Source of the DNA: Udeniomyces pyricola
Lineage: Eukaryota > Basidiomycota > Tremellomycetes > Cystofilobasidiales > Mrakiaceae
DNA length: 64,000 nucleotides
Direction of reading: 5' to 3'
Assembly (NCBI GenBank): GCA_039545295.1
Contig: BCIK01000026.1
Location: 62,001-126,000 of the forward strand
Below are positions 54,769 through 64,000 of this stretch, in pieces (positions within the stretch are counted from its first letter, which is position 1; each line of letters opens with the position of its first letter). Under the pieces are notes generated by a model that ran no database searches, was not told the origin of the DNA, and saw nothing but the letters and a program-made list of their open reading frames with translations. Position numbers and translations under genes: made by a program.

Positions 54769-56236
54769 ATGTACCATCTGCTCACCGGTCTTCACACTTA
54801 CCTCACTCGCAAGGAGACCTATTCAGTCATCATCATCGGTCTCGACAACGCTGGCAAGACGACGCTCCTCGAACAAATCAAGGTATCATCATCTCATCCC
54901 ACCGAACCGAACGCTCTCCGACCATTGTCCGATCAGACGTGACTTATGGATGTCTGTGTCGCTCCTTCTCTTTGCTCCGTTCCGCACACCGCTCGGAAAC
55001 GATAGCATCAATACAATCCCAACGTTCCCTCGCCGGATCCTTCCAAGATCGCACCGACCGTTGGCCAAGGAGGTCCGTTTGACGCAACTCCGCCCAGCAA
55101 GCCGACGACATCACATACTGATATCAACCATTTCTTTCTGGTTCTACGTGACACCAACCCGATCACGTGATCTTCGATACCATTCGTGTCTTCTCTCACC
55201 CTCTTAGTTGGTAAGATCACCCTGCCTTCGACGATCCTGCAATTCTGGGACCTTGGTGGCCAACGCGACATTCGTTCCATCTGGTCGAAATACTACGACG
55301 AATGTCACGCCGTCATCTACTGCGTCGACGCAAGTGATTCAGAGAGGTTGGAAGAGGGTTGGGAGGTCTTCGGTTCGTTCCACATGATGGTGCTGAGGGC
55401 GAAAAGCGAGTCTGGAATAGTGATGGAAAAGGGAACAAGACAAGGAGACTTGGAGCATGAACTCACCTCCTCTTCCCNNNNNNNNNNNNNNNNNNNNNNN
55501 NNNNNNNNNNNNNNNNNNNNNNNNNNNNNNNNNNNNNNNNNNNNNNNNNNNNNNNNNNNNNNNNNNNNNNNNNNNNNNNNNNNNNNNNNNNNNNNNNNNN
55601 NNNNNNNNNNNNNNNNNNNNNNNNNNNNNNNCCCCCCCCCCCCCCCCCTCCCCCACCTCTTTACTTTTCTGCTTCTTGCTCATCAGAATCCGTCCTGACT
55701 TCCCCTTCGACGCTCAATCTGCCTCTACTTCTCCTCGCCAACAAACAAGATGTTCCTGGTGCGCTCTCACCGACGGATATCCGTGAGTCGTACGAGCGGT
55801 GGGCTCAGGCGCGTCGGCATCGACGGCATAGCGAGTGGATGAGCAGTGCAGGCGGTATGCTCGATGCTGTCGGCGGAGGTGGCGGAGGAGGAGTAGGCGG
55901 CGATGGGATTGGAAACGAGGTGATGATGAATAGTCCGAGTAGCTTGGAAGGAAGAGGAGGCAGCTTGGAGGTTTTGGGTAGTAGTGGGTTAGATGGGTCA
56001 GTTCGGTTTCCATCTTTCCCAATATATTGCTGATCCTTCGTCTCTCTTTCAGATCGGCATCAGCTTGACTGAATGGAACCTTTCTACATACTCAACCATA
56101 TGCTGACATTTCGTTACGTTTTTTGTTCCTCTGTCAAATCCGGTGTGATCACTTCGGCTGGACCAACTCTAGAAACGGCGTGAAAGCTGCGATCGATTGG
56201 CTCTTCATCAGGGTTCAGACGTCGAAACGATCGTGA
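54769..56236 (+). CDS. ARL3: Arf-like small GTPase, ARL3/ARFRP1 type
   Basis: Arl3 (animal ARFRP1) acts at the trans-Golgi, recruiting Arl1 and golgins. Start at 54769: MYHLLTGLHTYLTRKE, the ARFRP1-like N-terminus without a myristoylation glycine at position 2. The G1 motif is IIIGLDNAGKTTLLEQIK. Exon 2 adds PSKIAPTVGQG (switch I threonine). G3 is LQFWDLGGQRDIRSIWSKYY, then AVIYCVDASDSERL; G4 is LLLLANKQDVPGALSP. The G5 position appears as LGSSGLDG, and the C-terminus NGVKAAIDWLFIRVQTSKRS follows intron 55997-56172. The assembly gap (55478-55631) lies wholly in an intron, since WEVF joins ESVLTSPSTLNL in frame. Unusual: a Gly/Ser-rich insertion of about 45 residues sits between the G4 region and G5, in what is normally a short helix. 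Identity as ARL3/ARFRP1 is strong. Confidence 0.92.
55478..55631. other. Assembly gap (154 N)
   Basis: Unknown bases flanked on the right by about 17 Cs lie within an intron of the ARL3-like gene. A poly-C or CCCT tract probably caused it. Exons on both sides join in frame, so no coding sequence need be missing. Confidence 0.95.
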
Positions 56237-57347
56237 GTCAACACCTTCCTTCAAACCGGCTCATGGTTTCCCTTGCTGAGGGCCGATCTCATAGTACGAC
56301 CATGATGGACTATGTATGAGTATATGAACATGCCATTCGTTGGTTCTTACGTCAAGGACGAGAACGCCGTGCAATCAGTTCTCTCCCCCTTCTGACAGCA
56401 ATTATTCTGCCTTTCTTTTCGAAACGACTTTGATTCGTATTGGTGGACTGTCTCCAGGGATAACCGATGAGCTATCCAGACCCATCGAAGCATTAGGTAC
56501 CAGTGATTGGGGAAAGCACACGTAGTAACGACGATATCATATGACGACATGACCTGATTTCTTCCCCTTCTCGGTTTGGGTGGTCCAATCTGATCATTGA
56601 GCCCTTTTAGGACTTTAGGCTGATAACGAATCATGCCGATGAGCCGGGGCGAATTGAAAGCGGTCGATCCAGTGATGTATCCAGGTCATTGTCAGATTGA
56701 ACGCTTTACATGCCATGGCCGACAGAAGGCTGTACGTATGCACGCATATGCTACCAAGTACGTGTCGTGAATCATACATGACCACTGATTCGCATCGTTA
56801 GAACTTTTGAACCCATATAGCTGATATAAGCGATAGACGATGTATCGGTATATCCTGATCGATCATCATGGCGTAACTACCGTTGTCCACTTTCCTAAAT
56901 ATCGTCTTGCACAGCGCACTGCACAGCCCTGCATGACCCATCCTCCATATTGCATTGAGGATGAACGTTTGTTGCGTAGGCGAACTGCAGAGGCTGAGTG
57001 GTGATGATGAAGCTAATTAAGCAAATTAAAGCATAACACGATCCAAACATTGAAGTCAACCTTGGATGCACATGCATGGGATGCAAAACAACATGCCAGA
57101 CATTGGACGCAAGTGCAAAGATGCCGGATCGAACGTTCGTCGCCTTGCAGCGAGCGCCCTGAGATCTCTCCTATCTGCAGGCGGCGGCGGCGTTGATTGA
57201 CTCGATGGGCAAACCAAACAGTAGTACATCCACAGTTTCCTATACTTCATCGCTGCCATCCACACCCAGTCATTCACCTCACATCCTGTCTCACGTTCCT
57301 CTCTACCAAGGGGAAATCCCCCTACCTGTCTTCCTCACCCGTCCGAT
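56237..57347. promoter_or_regulatory. Spacer upstream of the glycosyltransferase gene
   Basis: This 1.1-kb tandem spacer holds the ARL3 3' end and the GT4 promoter. GCATGCAC/CATGCATGG words near 57068-57079, a (GGC)n run at 57181-57191 and a C/T-rich leader from 57230 on are visible. No coding signal was recognised. Confidence 0.4.
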
Positions 57348-60300
57348 ATGTCTGCCTCTTCCTCCTCGACCCAGCCTTCACCTCCGTCGCCGCCTACCGC
57401 GATCACCACGTTGGGATTCACCTCTGCTCTCTCCCAATTCCTCCTCCTTACGCCTCCCGTCTCTCCTGCGCCCGAGCACGCCTCATCTTCTACTCACCAA
57501 TACGCCGCACTCCAGCGTGTGGACCCTTTAATACTCGACGAACCATATGGCGATGCAAGTAGCGCTGAAGACGAGGACGATGAAGAAGAAGAGGAAGAGG
57601 ATGAAGACGCGAGTAGCTGCGGGGAGAGTGAGGAAGAAGCTATGCCGAGGCGCGGAGCTCTGTCTGCAGGCAGCTTCGAGGTGCCTCAAGGGGAGGGATA
57701 CGATAGACTTAGGAGAAGGAAGCAGACAAGGGTCATGGTATCGGAGCAAAGTCGGCTTGGTAGTGGTAGTATTGATGGTAGTCGTAACGGCACCAACACC
57801 AACTGCATTTCTCATGACGGCGAGCGTGTGGTAGGGAATCCAGGCAGACCAGCGCGAGGTGAAGAGGTGGACTTGGAAATGAAGATGGAGAAGGGTGTAG
57901 GGGGGAAAGGCAAGTTAAAAGTCGTCATTGTCACGGGTGAGTTAGTCACCTTTGTTTCGCTTTGGTTTGGTTTGGTTTGGTTTGGTTTGGTTTGGAACAA
58001 AAGAAAGGCAAACATGGGGGTCGAGATCCAAAGACTAAAGAAGGAGGAGCAGGCAATCACAAGGGCGAAGGAGCTCGTCTCACTCCCCCTTCTCTCTTCC
58101 TAAAGACTTACTTGGGTCATATAGGGAAAACTAGACGAGCAATCACGCTTTGATACCCTCAATGTTCTCTGCCAAGAGGGCTAAAAAAATCGGACCATAC
58201 ATCTCATACTCCCCATCCCATCCCTATCTTATCTCCTCTTGCCTCCAACCCATCCAGAAAACTTCCTGCCAAAAGTCGACGGCGTCACTCGAACACTCGC
58301 TAGGTTACTCGAGCATCTGCACAAGGAAGGTCACGAGGCCTTGCTTTGTGGACCGGATTCAGGCATGGTACGTTCTGTAGCGAATCGCACGTCTTGCTTT
58401 TCGCGTCTCAACCGGGGGCGGGCCGGGATGAGGATCATAAAGGAATGATCTGTGAAGATATGGGAGTGATGGCTGTGCCGGTTCCCTTAACAGTACCATG
58501 TCGTGCAAAAAAATACCTGAAGTGTAATGACCATTGTTTCGCGTTGTTCTTGTTCATTCTTGTTGTACATGACCCTTGTTCCGATACAATTCCTCATCGG
58601 CTCGTACAACAGTCACATTACGGTCCGTCCTGTTTGGCCCCCTTCTCCCGTTCTACTCTTTCTCTCTACTACAGAAGAACCAAAAGAATCCCAACCAACG
58701 ATCCGGCTCACATGCTCAATCTCACTCATCCTTCCTCACATATCTTTTGCTCTATTTTCCCCTCCGTTTCCTGCTCTGCTCCATCTTTTTCTTGCTTTCT
58801 CTTGCGATGTCGTTTTGTTTGGGCTTGTTTAGCTTCGCATCCTCTTGTTGGAACGCTCGGAATTCCGCTGGTTGTTTATCCTGGGTTGAAACTCAATTTT
58901 CTACGCCCAAAGTTTATGCGGGCGATTGAAGAATTTGTGAGTTGACTCTTTGCTCCTCTCTTTTGTCCTGTCCTCGATCTCGCTGCAGCCTTTCCCCTCT
59001 ACGTTCTTGGCGAGTTCATAGCGATCGTACAAGCCAAGATACGTCGCTTGTCTCGGTATTGATGCTTTTTTTTCGTCTGTATCGATGCGTAGGATCCCGA
59101 CATCATCCATATGGTCGATCCCGTAAGTGAAAACTTTTTTTTTTGCTTGCCTCACTTTCTGTCTTTTCTTCTCAATCCTGAACCGCTCACTCTTCTGTTC
59201 ATCCTTCGCTTGCTTCTCTCCGGCACAGATTTGGCTCGGAGGTCAAACTCTTATGGGTCTCGAGCTCGGCTGGGCCGGAGAGAAATGGGTCGGCGAAAAC
59301 GGGCCGGGCGTGGGAGGAGGGATCCGAGGTGCCCTCGTTGCGAGTTATCATACCAATCTGGCGACGTACGCCACGTTGTTTGGCTTGCCCTGGCTGGAAC
59401 CCGTCATGTGGATCTGGCAGAGATGGTTGTATTCCAAGTGAGTTTTGTTCCAATCGTCAGGAGAGGCCCAGACCGGATACAGTGGAGATGGTTCGGTCAG
59501 TTGAGGTACGGTTCTTGCATCTTCGTATGGGTTCATCTCATCTGACCCCTGCTTTTGCTTGCTTTCACTCTTTATCTGCCAATGGATGCACCCTGTTTGA
59601 CCTCTCCAGATGTCGGCTGTATCTTTGCCCGTCGCAATCGACTGTCGATATGCTCGCTTCGCACTCTCTTCCCGACGCCCGTATCTGGTCGCGAGGCGTC
59701 GATCTCCGACACTTCAACTCTGCTAACCGCTCCCGACAGAAGCGGGCTGAATGGGGGGTCTTTGATGAATCAGAAGACGATCATGAGGAGGGAATCAAGG
59801 GCTCTTCTTCTGGGTGGCGTGATGCAGCGGCGGGGGCTCAACCTCCAGCCATCTCGGAAACGAAGACGACAACGACGCATTCGAACTCATCCTATCCTCT
59901 TGCTTCCCCACCACTCTGCCTGGATTCAGGCTTGGTCACTCCTCCTCATTCACCCGAACTTCTACCCGTAACCTCGTCATCGCTTTTGCGTTCCTCTATT
60001 CGCTCTTTGGCCAATTCTTCCACAAGCACCTCGTCACTTTCCTCAACTCCATCACCTACCTCCTCTCGACCTTCTACGCCATCTCGAGCAACGATCCTTT
60101 ATGTCGGCCGAATCAGTTGGGAAAAGAACCTACTTCTCCTCCTTCACGCCCTCCACTTTCATCTCCCAAACATCCTTCCCCCATCGTCCGCCACGGCCCG
60201 ACCAAAACTCGTGTTCGTCGGCGACGGTCCAGCGAAAGTCGACCTCGAACGGTGGTGCGACGAGAAAGGCGTCGACGCTTGCTTCGAGGGCCATCGGAGC

Positions 60301-61744
60301 GGGGAGGAGTTGGCGAGGTGTTATGCGTCAGCCGACTTGTTTGCTTTCCCGAGCTTTACGGAAACGTTCGGTGAGTGTTCGGACATAGGGGTTTCATTTT
60401 TGGCTTTCTTTGGATGAGAAGTGGGAGAGGAGAGAAAAAGTGGAAATGTGCCTGGCTTCACTCCTTTGAGAGATCCATACGGTGTCCGAGACGACGATCG
60501 CAGACCTTTCTCCCAAGCTAATCTCTCTCTTATGTCTTTGACTTCGTCTTACTGTCCGGCTGTCCTTCATCTCAGGTCAAGTCGTCCTTGAAGCGCTCGC
60601 TTCGGGCCTTCCTGTCATTGGCCTAGACGCTGAAGGCACCCGCGATCTCGTCGCGGATTCCCAAACGGGTTACCTTCTCCCACTTCCTCAGGACGCCAAG
60701 GACTGGCCGCAGGTGCTCAAGAAGCCATCGAGCCCGGCGTTTGACAAGGCTGCAGAAGCATATGCGAGACTGATGGCCAAGGCGTTGGAGGACGACGGGA
60801 AGAGGAGAGAAATGGGTCAGAAGGCAGAAAGGGAGGCGAATGGAAGGACTTGGCATGAGGTGAGAAAGAAGTTGTCCTTGTCCCTTTCGATGTACATCAC
60901 TGGATGTTCCCTCGCAGAATCTATAAGTTTCAAGGCATACATAGCTGACACACCTTTCCGATCTAATCCTTGCTAACGGATTCCATCTGCCTCCCCCTCT
61001 CCTTTGCTCTTTTGTTATGTTACTAGGCAATGGAGATGTGTGTAACGTCTTACCGCGAAGCCATCACTGCCTCTTCAGCCCGCGCCGCCTTGCTCGCTTC
61101 CACTTCCGCTTCAGCCTCGGCCCTCCTGCGCAAGGGACGCAGCAAGAAGCAAGGAAGGCCCATCCGGGACGGCCTCGGCAGGGTCTTGGGCAGGCTGAGA
61201 GCCTCATCGTCAGGGTTAAGAAAGCGAAGCGGCGTGGGAGCGAGGGGAGAAGAAGGCAAGGAGACGGTGTGGAGGTTGAGTAAGTGTCCTTGATCTCTAT
61301 CTCTCACAGAGAGCTTTGGTGTCTTGTTTTGAGTCTGAATTCTTGGGTTTAGTCCTGATCATCATGCTCTTTGCTTTTCTCATATCCCATATCACTTTCT
61401 CTCCTTCCATCTCTCTTTCTTCATTCCGGGTTGATCGCGTCTCTAGAAACCCTCATCAAGATCCTCTTTGTTCTATGTAAGCGACCCTTCTTTTCTCTTT
61501 GCATTGCCAATCCTCTCACCTACCTCTAGCCCCTTCCTCCTTCATACACATCTTTCTCTACGTCTTTTCATCCCAAGGTCCCGCGAACTCAGAGCTGACT
61601 TGTCAAAAACGCACACACTTCTTTCCTTCCTCTTGCTAACCCCCATTATTTTGCTCGGTGTTTCTGCAATCTTCTGCAGTCCTTCTATTTATCTTCTTCA
61701 TCAACATACCTCTCTCAATTCCCTCTCGCTCTCTGCACACATAG
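57348..61744 (+). CDS. GT4 glycosyltransferase, SQD2/MgtA-like, with C-terminal membrane tail
   Basis: This retaining GT-B glycosyltransferase of family 4 probably uses a nucleotide sugar to glycosylate a lipid or polysaccharide acceptor. A disordered, acidic N-terminus (DEDDEEEEEEDEDASS) precedes VVIVTENFLPKVDGVTRTLA and HKEGHEALLCGPDSGM, the SQD2/MgtA-type opening. Then come GIPLVVYPGLKLNFLRPKF, DPDIIHMVDP, VASYHTNLATYATLFGLP, CRLYLCPSQSTVDMLAS and WSRGVDLRHFN. The donor half shows ILYVGRISWEKNLLLLLHAL, LVFVGDGPAK, FEGHRSGEELARCYASAD and FPSFTETFG joined to QVVLEALASGLPVIGLDAEG, the EX7E signature. A Ser/Thr-rich insertion of about 110 residues separates the halves. The 3' end is the least certain: a donor at 61477 and an acceptor at 61679 give a tail KTLIKILFVLFLLFIFFINI ending at 61744, a clear transmembrane helix. 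Without that splice the protein stops at 61529. Acceptor substrate unknown. Confidence 0.82.
57961..57995 (+). repeat. (TTTGG)7 microsatellite in an intron
   Basis: Seven perfect tandem copies of TTTGG lie in the first intron of the GT4 gene. Slippage-prone, no visible function. Confidence 0.95.
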
Positions 61745-62956
61745 AACACGTCCGTTTCTCTTCCTCTTGTTTGTTTATCTCACTTATCTCCCACCAGCCT
61801 CCTTCCATCGCCCACATATGTGACAGCTATGCTGCTCTCACCCCTCTACCTCACATACCCACACACTTCAACCGTTCAGCGAGCTCGTCTGAATGATCTT
61901 CTCGCTGTTTTTTTTTTCCTTCTCTTTTCTTTCCTTTTTTTGACCAATTTTGACCAATTTTGGCTTCTTCCTTTTTTTCTCTCTTTTTTTTTTGTCTCGC
62001 TTGAGCTTTTTCAAGGGGTTCTCTTCTATAGTTCTCATTCAGCCTTGTCCCTTCCTTCTTAGCCAATTGTTCTTCGCTCTGCACCCTTCAGAAGCTATCC
62101 ACTCTCACCCGTTCCCCAACCCATCCTGCAGCTGATCCATCCGTTTCTTTATCCGATGCGCGTCAAACATTCATCCACTCCGAGAGCGCTCATCTTGTGC
62201 GTTGTGTTGTCATCATAATATAGACATACATATCAGTCATCCTTTCTCGTTTTTTTTTTTTTTTTTTTTTTNTTNTTTTCTTTCGTTGTACGCTTTTTTT
62301 TGGGTTGTTTTAGTCAAGCAGCTGAGGATTTTCTTGACCTTTTTGTTGTCGGTTCTTTTCGTCCCTGCCATCTCCATCACTCGATGTAATAGTCATTAAA
62401 CTGGTTCATTGGATTCTAGTAGAAAGCGATCAAAAAGAAGGGGGGGGGGGAGTGCAAAGGTCGACAAGGAAACGAAAAAAGCAGGAAAAAAAAAGATGAT
62501 ACGAAGATCGAAGGAGAAAGATTGGATGAGGAATCTTGGTGTTTGGGCAAAGGTTGAACAGGATGGAATGGGATGGAATTGACAAGAAGGGGGGGAGGGC
62601 GTTAAAGATGGGGAAGGACTCGAGAAGAAGAAGGAAGGCAAAAGAGAGATGTCGAAGCAAGATATCAGATGAGAAGAGATCGATTCTAGGATTGGTCAGG
62701 AGGGATGAATGAGTCGGGAAGCGAAGAAGAGAAGCTAGGTTAAGGGCGTGATGATGATGAGATGCAAAGAAAGAAGAAAAGCAAGAAGCAAAAAAAAAAA
62801 AAGAGAAAAAAAAACGACGAAGAAAGAAGGGAAAGAAAGCAGAACAAGAAAGCGCAGGATCTATATAAAAAAAAAAAGCTGCACGACGCAACGATTCTAT
62901 AAGATAGCTCTGATGAGTTGTCGTTAAAAAAAAATATCAGAAAAAAAAAACCAAAA
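61745..62956. other. Convergent spacer with poly-T/poly-A tracts
   Basis: The left half is pyrimidine-rich and the right half purine-rich, as expected for two converging 3' ends. A poly-T tract at 62251-62279 contains ambiguous bases at 62272 and 62275. A plus-strand frame reading RIFLTFLLSVLFVPAIS near 62319-62370 could be an alternative terminal exon of the glycosyltransferase, but I could not support it. Confidence 0.4.
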
Positions 62957-64000
62957 CTACCATCCAAAGGCTTCGATGTGAAGATCGACGCCTCCGACCG
63001 AACCATCAGAGATGTCCTTGAGTCGGTAAGCGCCCTTCTTGTCGCTGTCGCTGGCGCTCGACTTAACGAGGGCAGCTCGTACGGAAGACTTGAGGGCGCC
63101 TGGACCACAGACTGGAAGAAAAAAGCCAAGGTGAAGACGTAAAGGAAGCATGAATGAACAGTTGATATCAGCTTCAGAGCGTGGACAAGACTGCGGGTTC
63201 ATCACACCGAAGAACGACCGTGGAAACGAAGAAGACGAAAAAAAGACACAAAAAAGAAGAAGAAGAAGAAGAAAACTTACCCGAGATACTGGTCCTACCA
63301 CCGACGGAGCTCTTGATGATCTCGCCGAGGACGACGCCAAAGTCAGGTCGACCGGTCTCAACGGTACCGAACCCAAGATCCTGCCTCTTCGAAGGCTTGG
63401 AAGGGTCAGACGCCCGTTTCTCGTCTTCAGGGTCGGAAGAGTGGTCTTCGGAGGATCCGCCGGCTTCGATCGACATGCGAGGGGTCGTCTCACCGGTGTA
63501 CTCGCCGTTGCCAGAGGATGGGAGAACGTGGAGGATCGGTCGAGTCACAAAGAGGCCTGAAAGAACCAAAGAAAAACATCACAGGAATGTTAGAACGACG
63601 TGCAAGGAGATGGCATGAGCCAAGGGTCGAATGTGCAATCGGAGGGGGGGGGGGGGAGAGACTTGAGAGACGAACGGATATCAATGGAGAGATGGGCTGG
63701 GGCCGAAGCAAGAATGGCCGAGAGTTGAGGTGAAATCCAAGATGTGTGCTCGTGGTTCCTGATGGTCCAGATGAATGTAATCGTTCGCACCGTCGATTCG
63801 CCCTCGATGGACTTCTGTACGAGGCCAGCGAGAATAGGAAGAGTGTACGTCACACCCGATCCACCTGTTGCGCAAGAAGAGCAAGAACAAAGGGTGAAAA
63901 CGTGAGTTAGTTACTCTTAGTGGGATCTCTACTCAGGTACAGTTCAGGAAGGGTGGAGGGCAGAGAGGGATTAACTTACCAGCGATGAGAACGACGTTGT
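62957..64000 (-). CDS. Ferric reductase-like NADPH oxidoreductase, C-terminal part (truncated by window edge)
   Basis: FRE-type enzymes are membrane flavocytochromes that reduce extracellular Fe3+ or Cu2+ using cytosolic NADPH. Only the NAD(P)-binding half is in the window, and the 5' end lies beyond 64000. Visible pieces are GGSGVTYTLPILAGLVQKSI, the pyridine-nucleotide loop; TITFIWTIRNHEHTSWISPQ, matching the family's FVWxVR strand and following Trp; LFVTRPI; an acidic, Ser-rich insertion (SSEDHSSDPEDEKRA); GRPDFGVVLGEII; and VCGPGALKSSVRAALVK, the terminal CGPGxL motif. The stop is at 62957 after HIEAFGW, where a C-terminal aromatic residue stacks on the flavin in this superfamily. At least four exons. 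The heme and FAD domains cannot be assessed, so ferric reductase is preferred over other NOX/FRE members by motif and ending only. Confidence 0.8.

Noticed and set aside
57961..57995. Telomere-like (TTTGG)n array
   Set aside because: Only seven units inside an intron of a conserved gene; this is a simple microsatellite, not a telomere.

Overview
The window is nuclear DNA from an intron-rich fungus, most likely a basidiomycete, possibly a yeast-forming lineage such as the Tremellomycetes. The order is a guess, because no marker gene settles it. Nearly every gene is cut by many introns of about 50-180 nt with donors such as GTACGT, GTGAGT, GTCAGT and GTTCGT and AG acceptors. Coding sequence is near balanced GC, spacers carry TATATA and CATG-type tracts, and there is no operon structure, CRISPR array, transposase or tRNA gene that I could recognise. 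Gene models below were joined by hand from reading frames, splice sites and protein family knowledge, so outer boundaries are firmer than internal exon edges.

Layout. 0.6-1.2 kb (-): SEN15-like tRNA-splicing endonuclease subunit. 2.4-11.8 kb (+): GCN2, the eIF2-alpha kinase of amino-acid starvation. 12.5-17.6 kb (+): SPX-domain phosphate transporter of the PHO87/90/91 type. 18.1-20.1 kb (-): two tiny multi-exon genes for 80- and 94-residue proteins, the second built of repeated 9-residue exon modules. 21.0-22.9 kb (+): D-2-hydroxyacid dehydrogenase. 24.0-26.2 kb (-): ILV5. 27.6-28.2 kb (+): F-box-like fragment. 29.3-30.5 kb (-): small multi-span membrane protein. 31.8-37.0 kb (-): large cell-surface Kelch protein. 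37.6-38.2 kb: an 8-nt satellite containing an assembly gap. 38.3-39.3 kb (-): DUF427 protein. 39.7-41.6 kb (+): secretory RNase T2 homologue with a destroyed active site and a C-terminal RDEL. 42.7-47.0 kb (-): GIT1-type transporter. 48.4-49.6 kb (-): Q/S-rich protein. 51.4-54.4 kb (-): uridine kinase/UPRT-like fusion. 54.8-56.2 kb (+): ARL3/ARFRP1 small GTPase with a gap in an intron. 57.3-61.7 kb (+): SQD2-like GT4 glycosyltransferase with a C-terminal membrane tail. 63.0 kb to the end (-): ferric-reductase C-terminus, cut by the window edge.

The genes are not a pathway cluster. Two loose themes occur: nutrient sensing and supply (GCN2 with the branched-chain amino-acid enzyme ILV5), and phosphorus acquisition (the SPX transporter and the GIT1-type transporter). 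The most unusual locus is the ER-signal-bearing RNase T2 pseudoenzyme at 39.7-41.6 kb. It keeps the family's cysteines and late motifs, but every classical catalytic residue of both active-site boxes is replaced.
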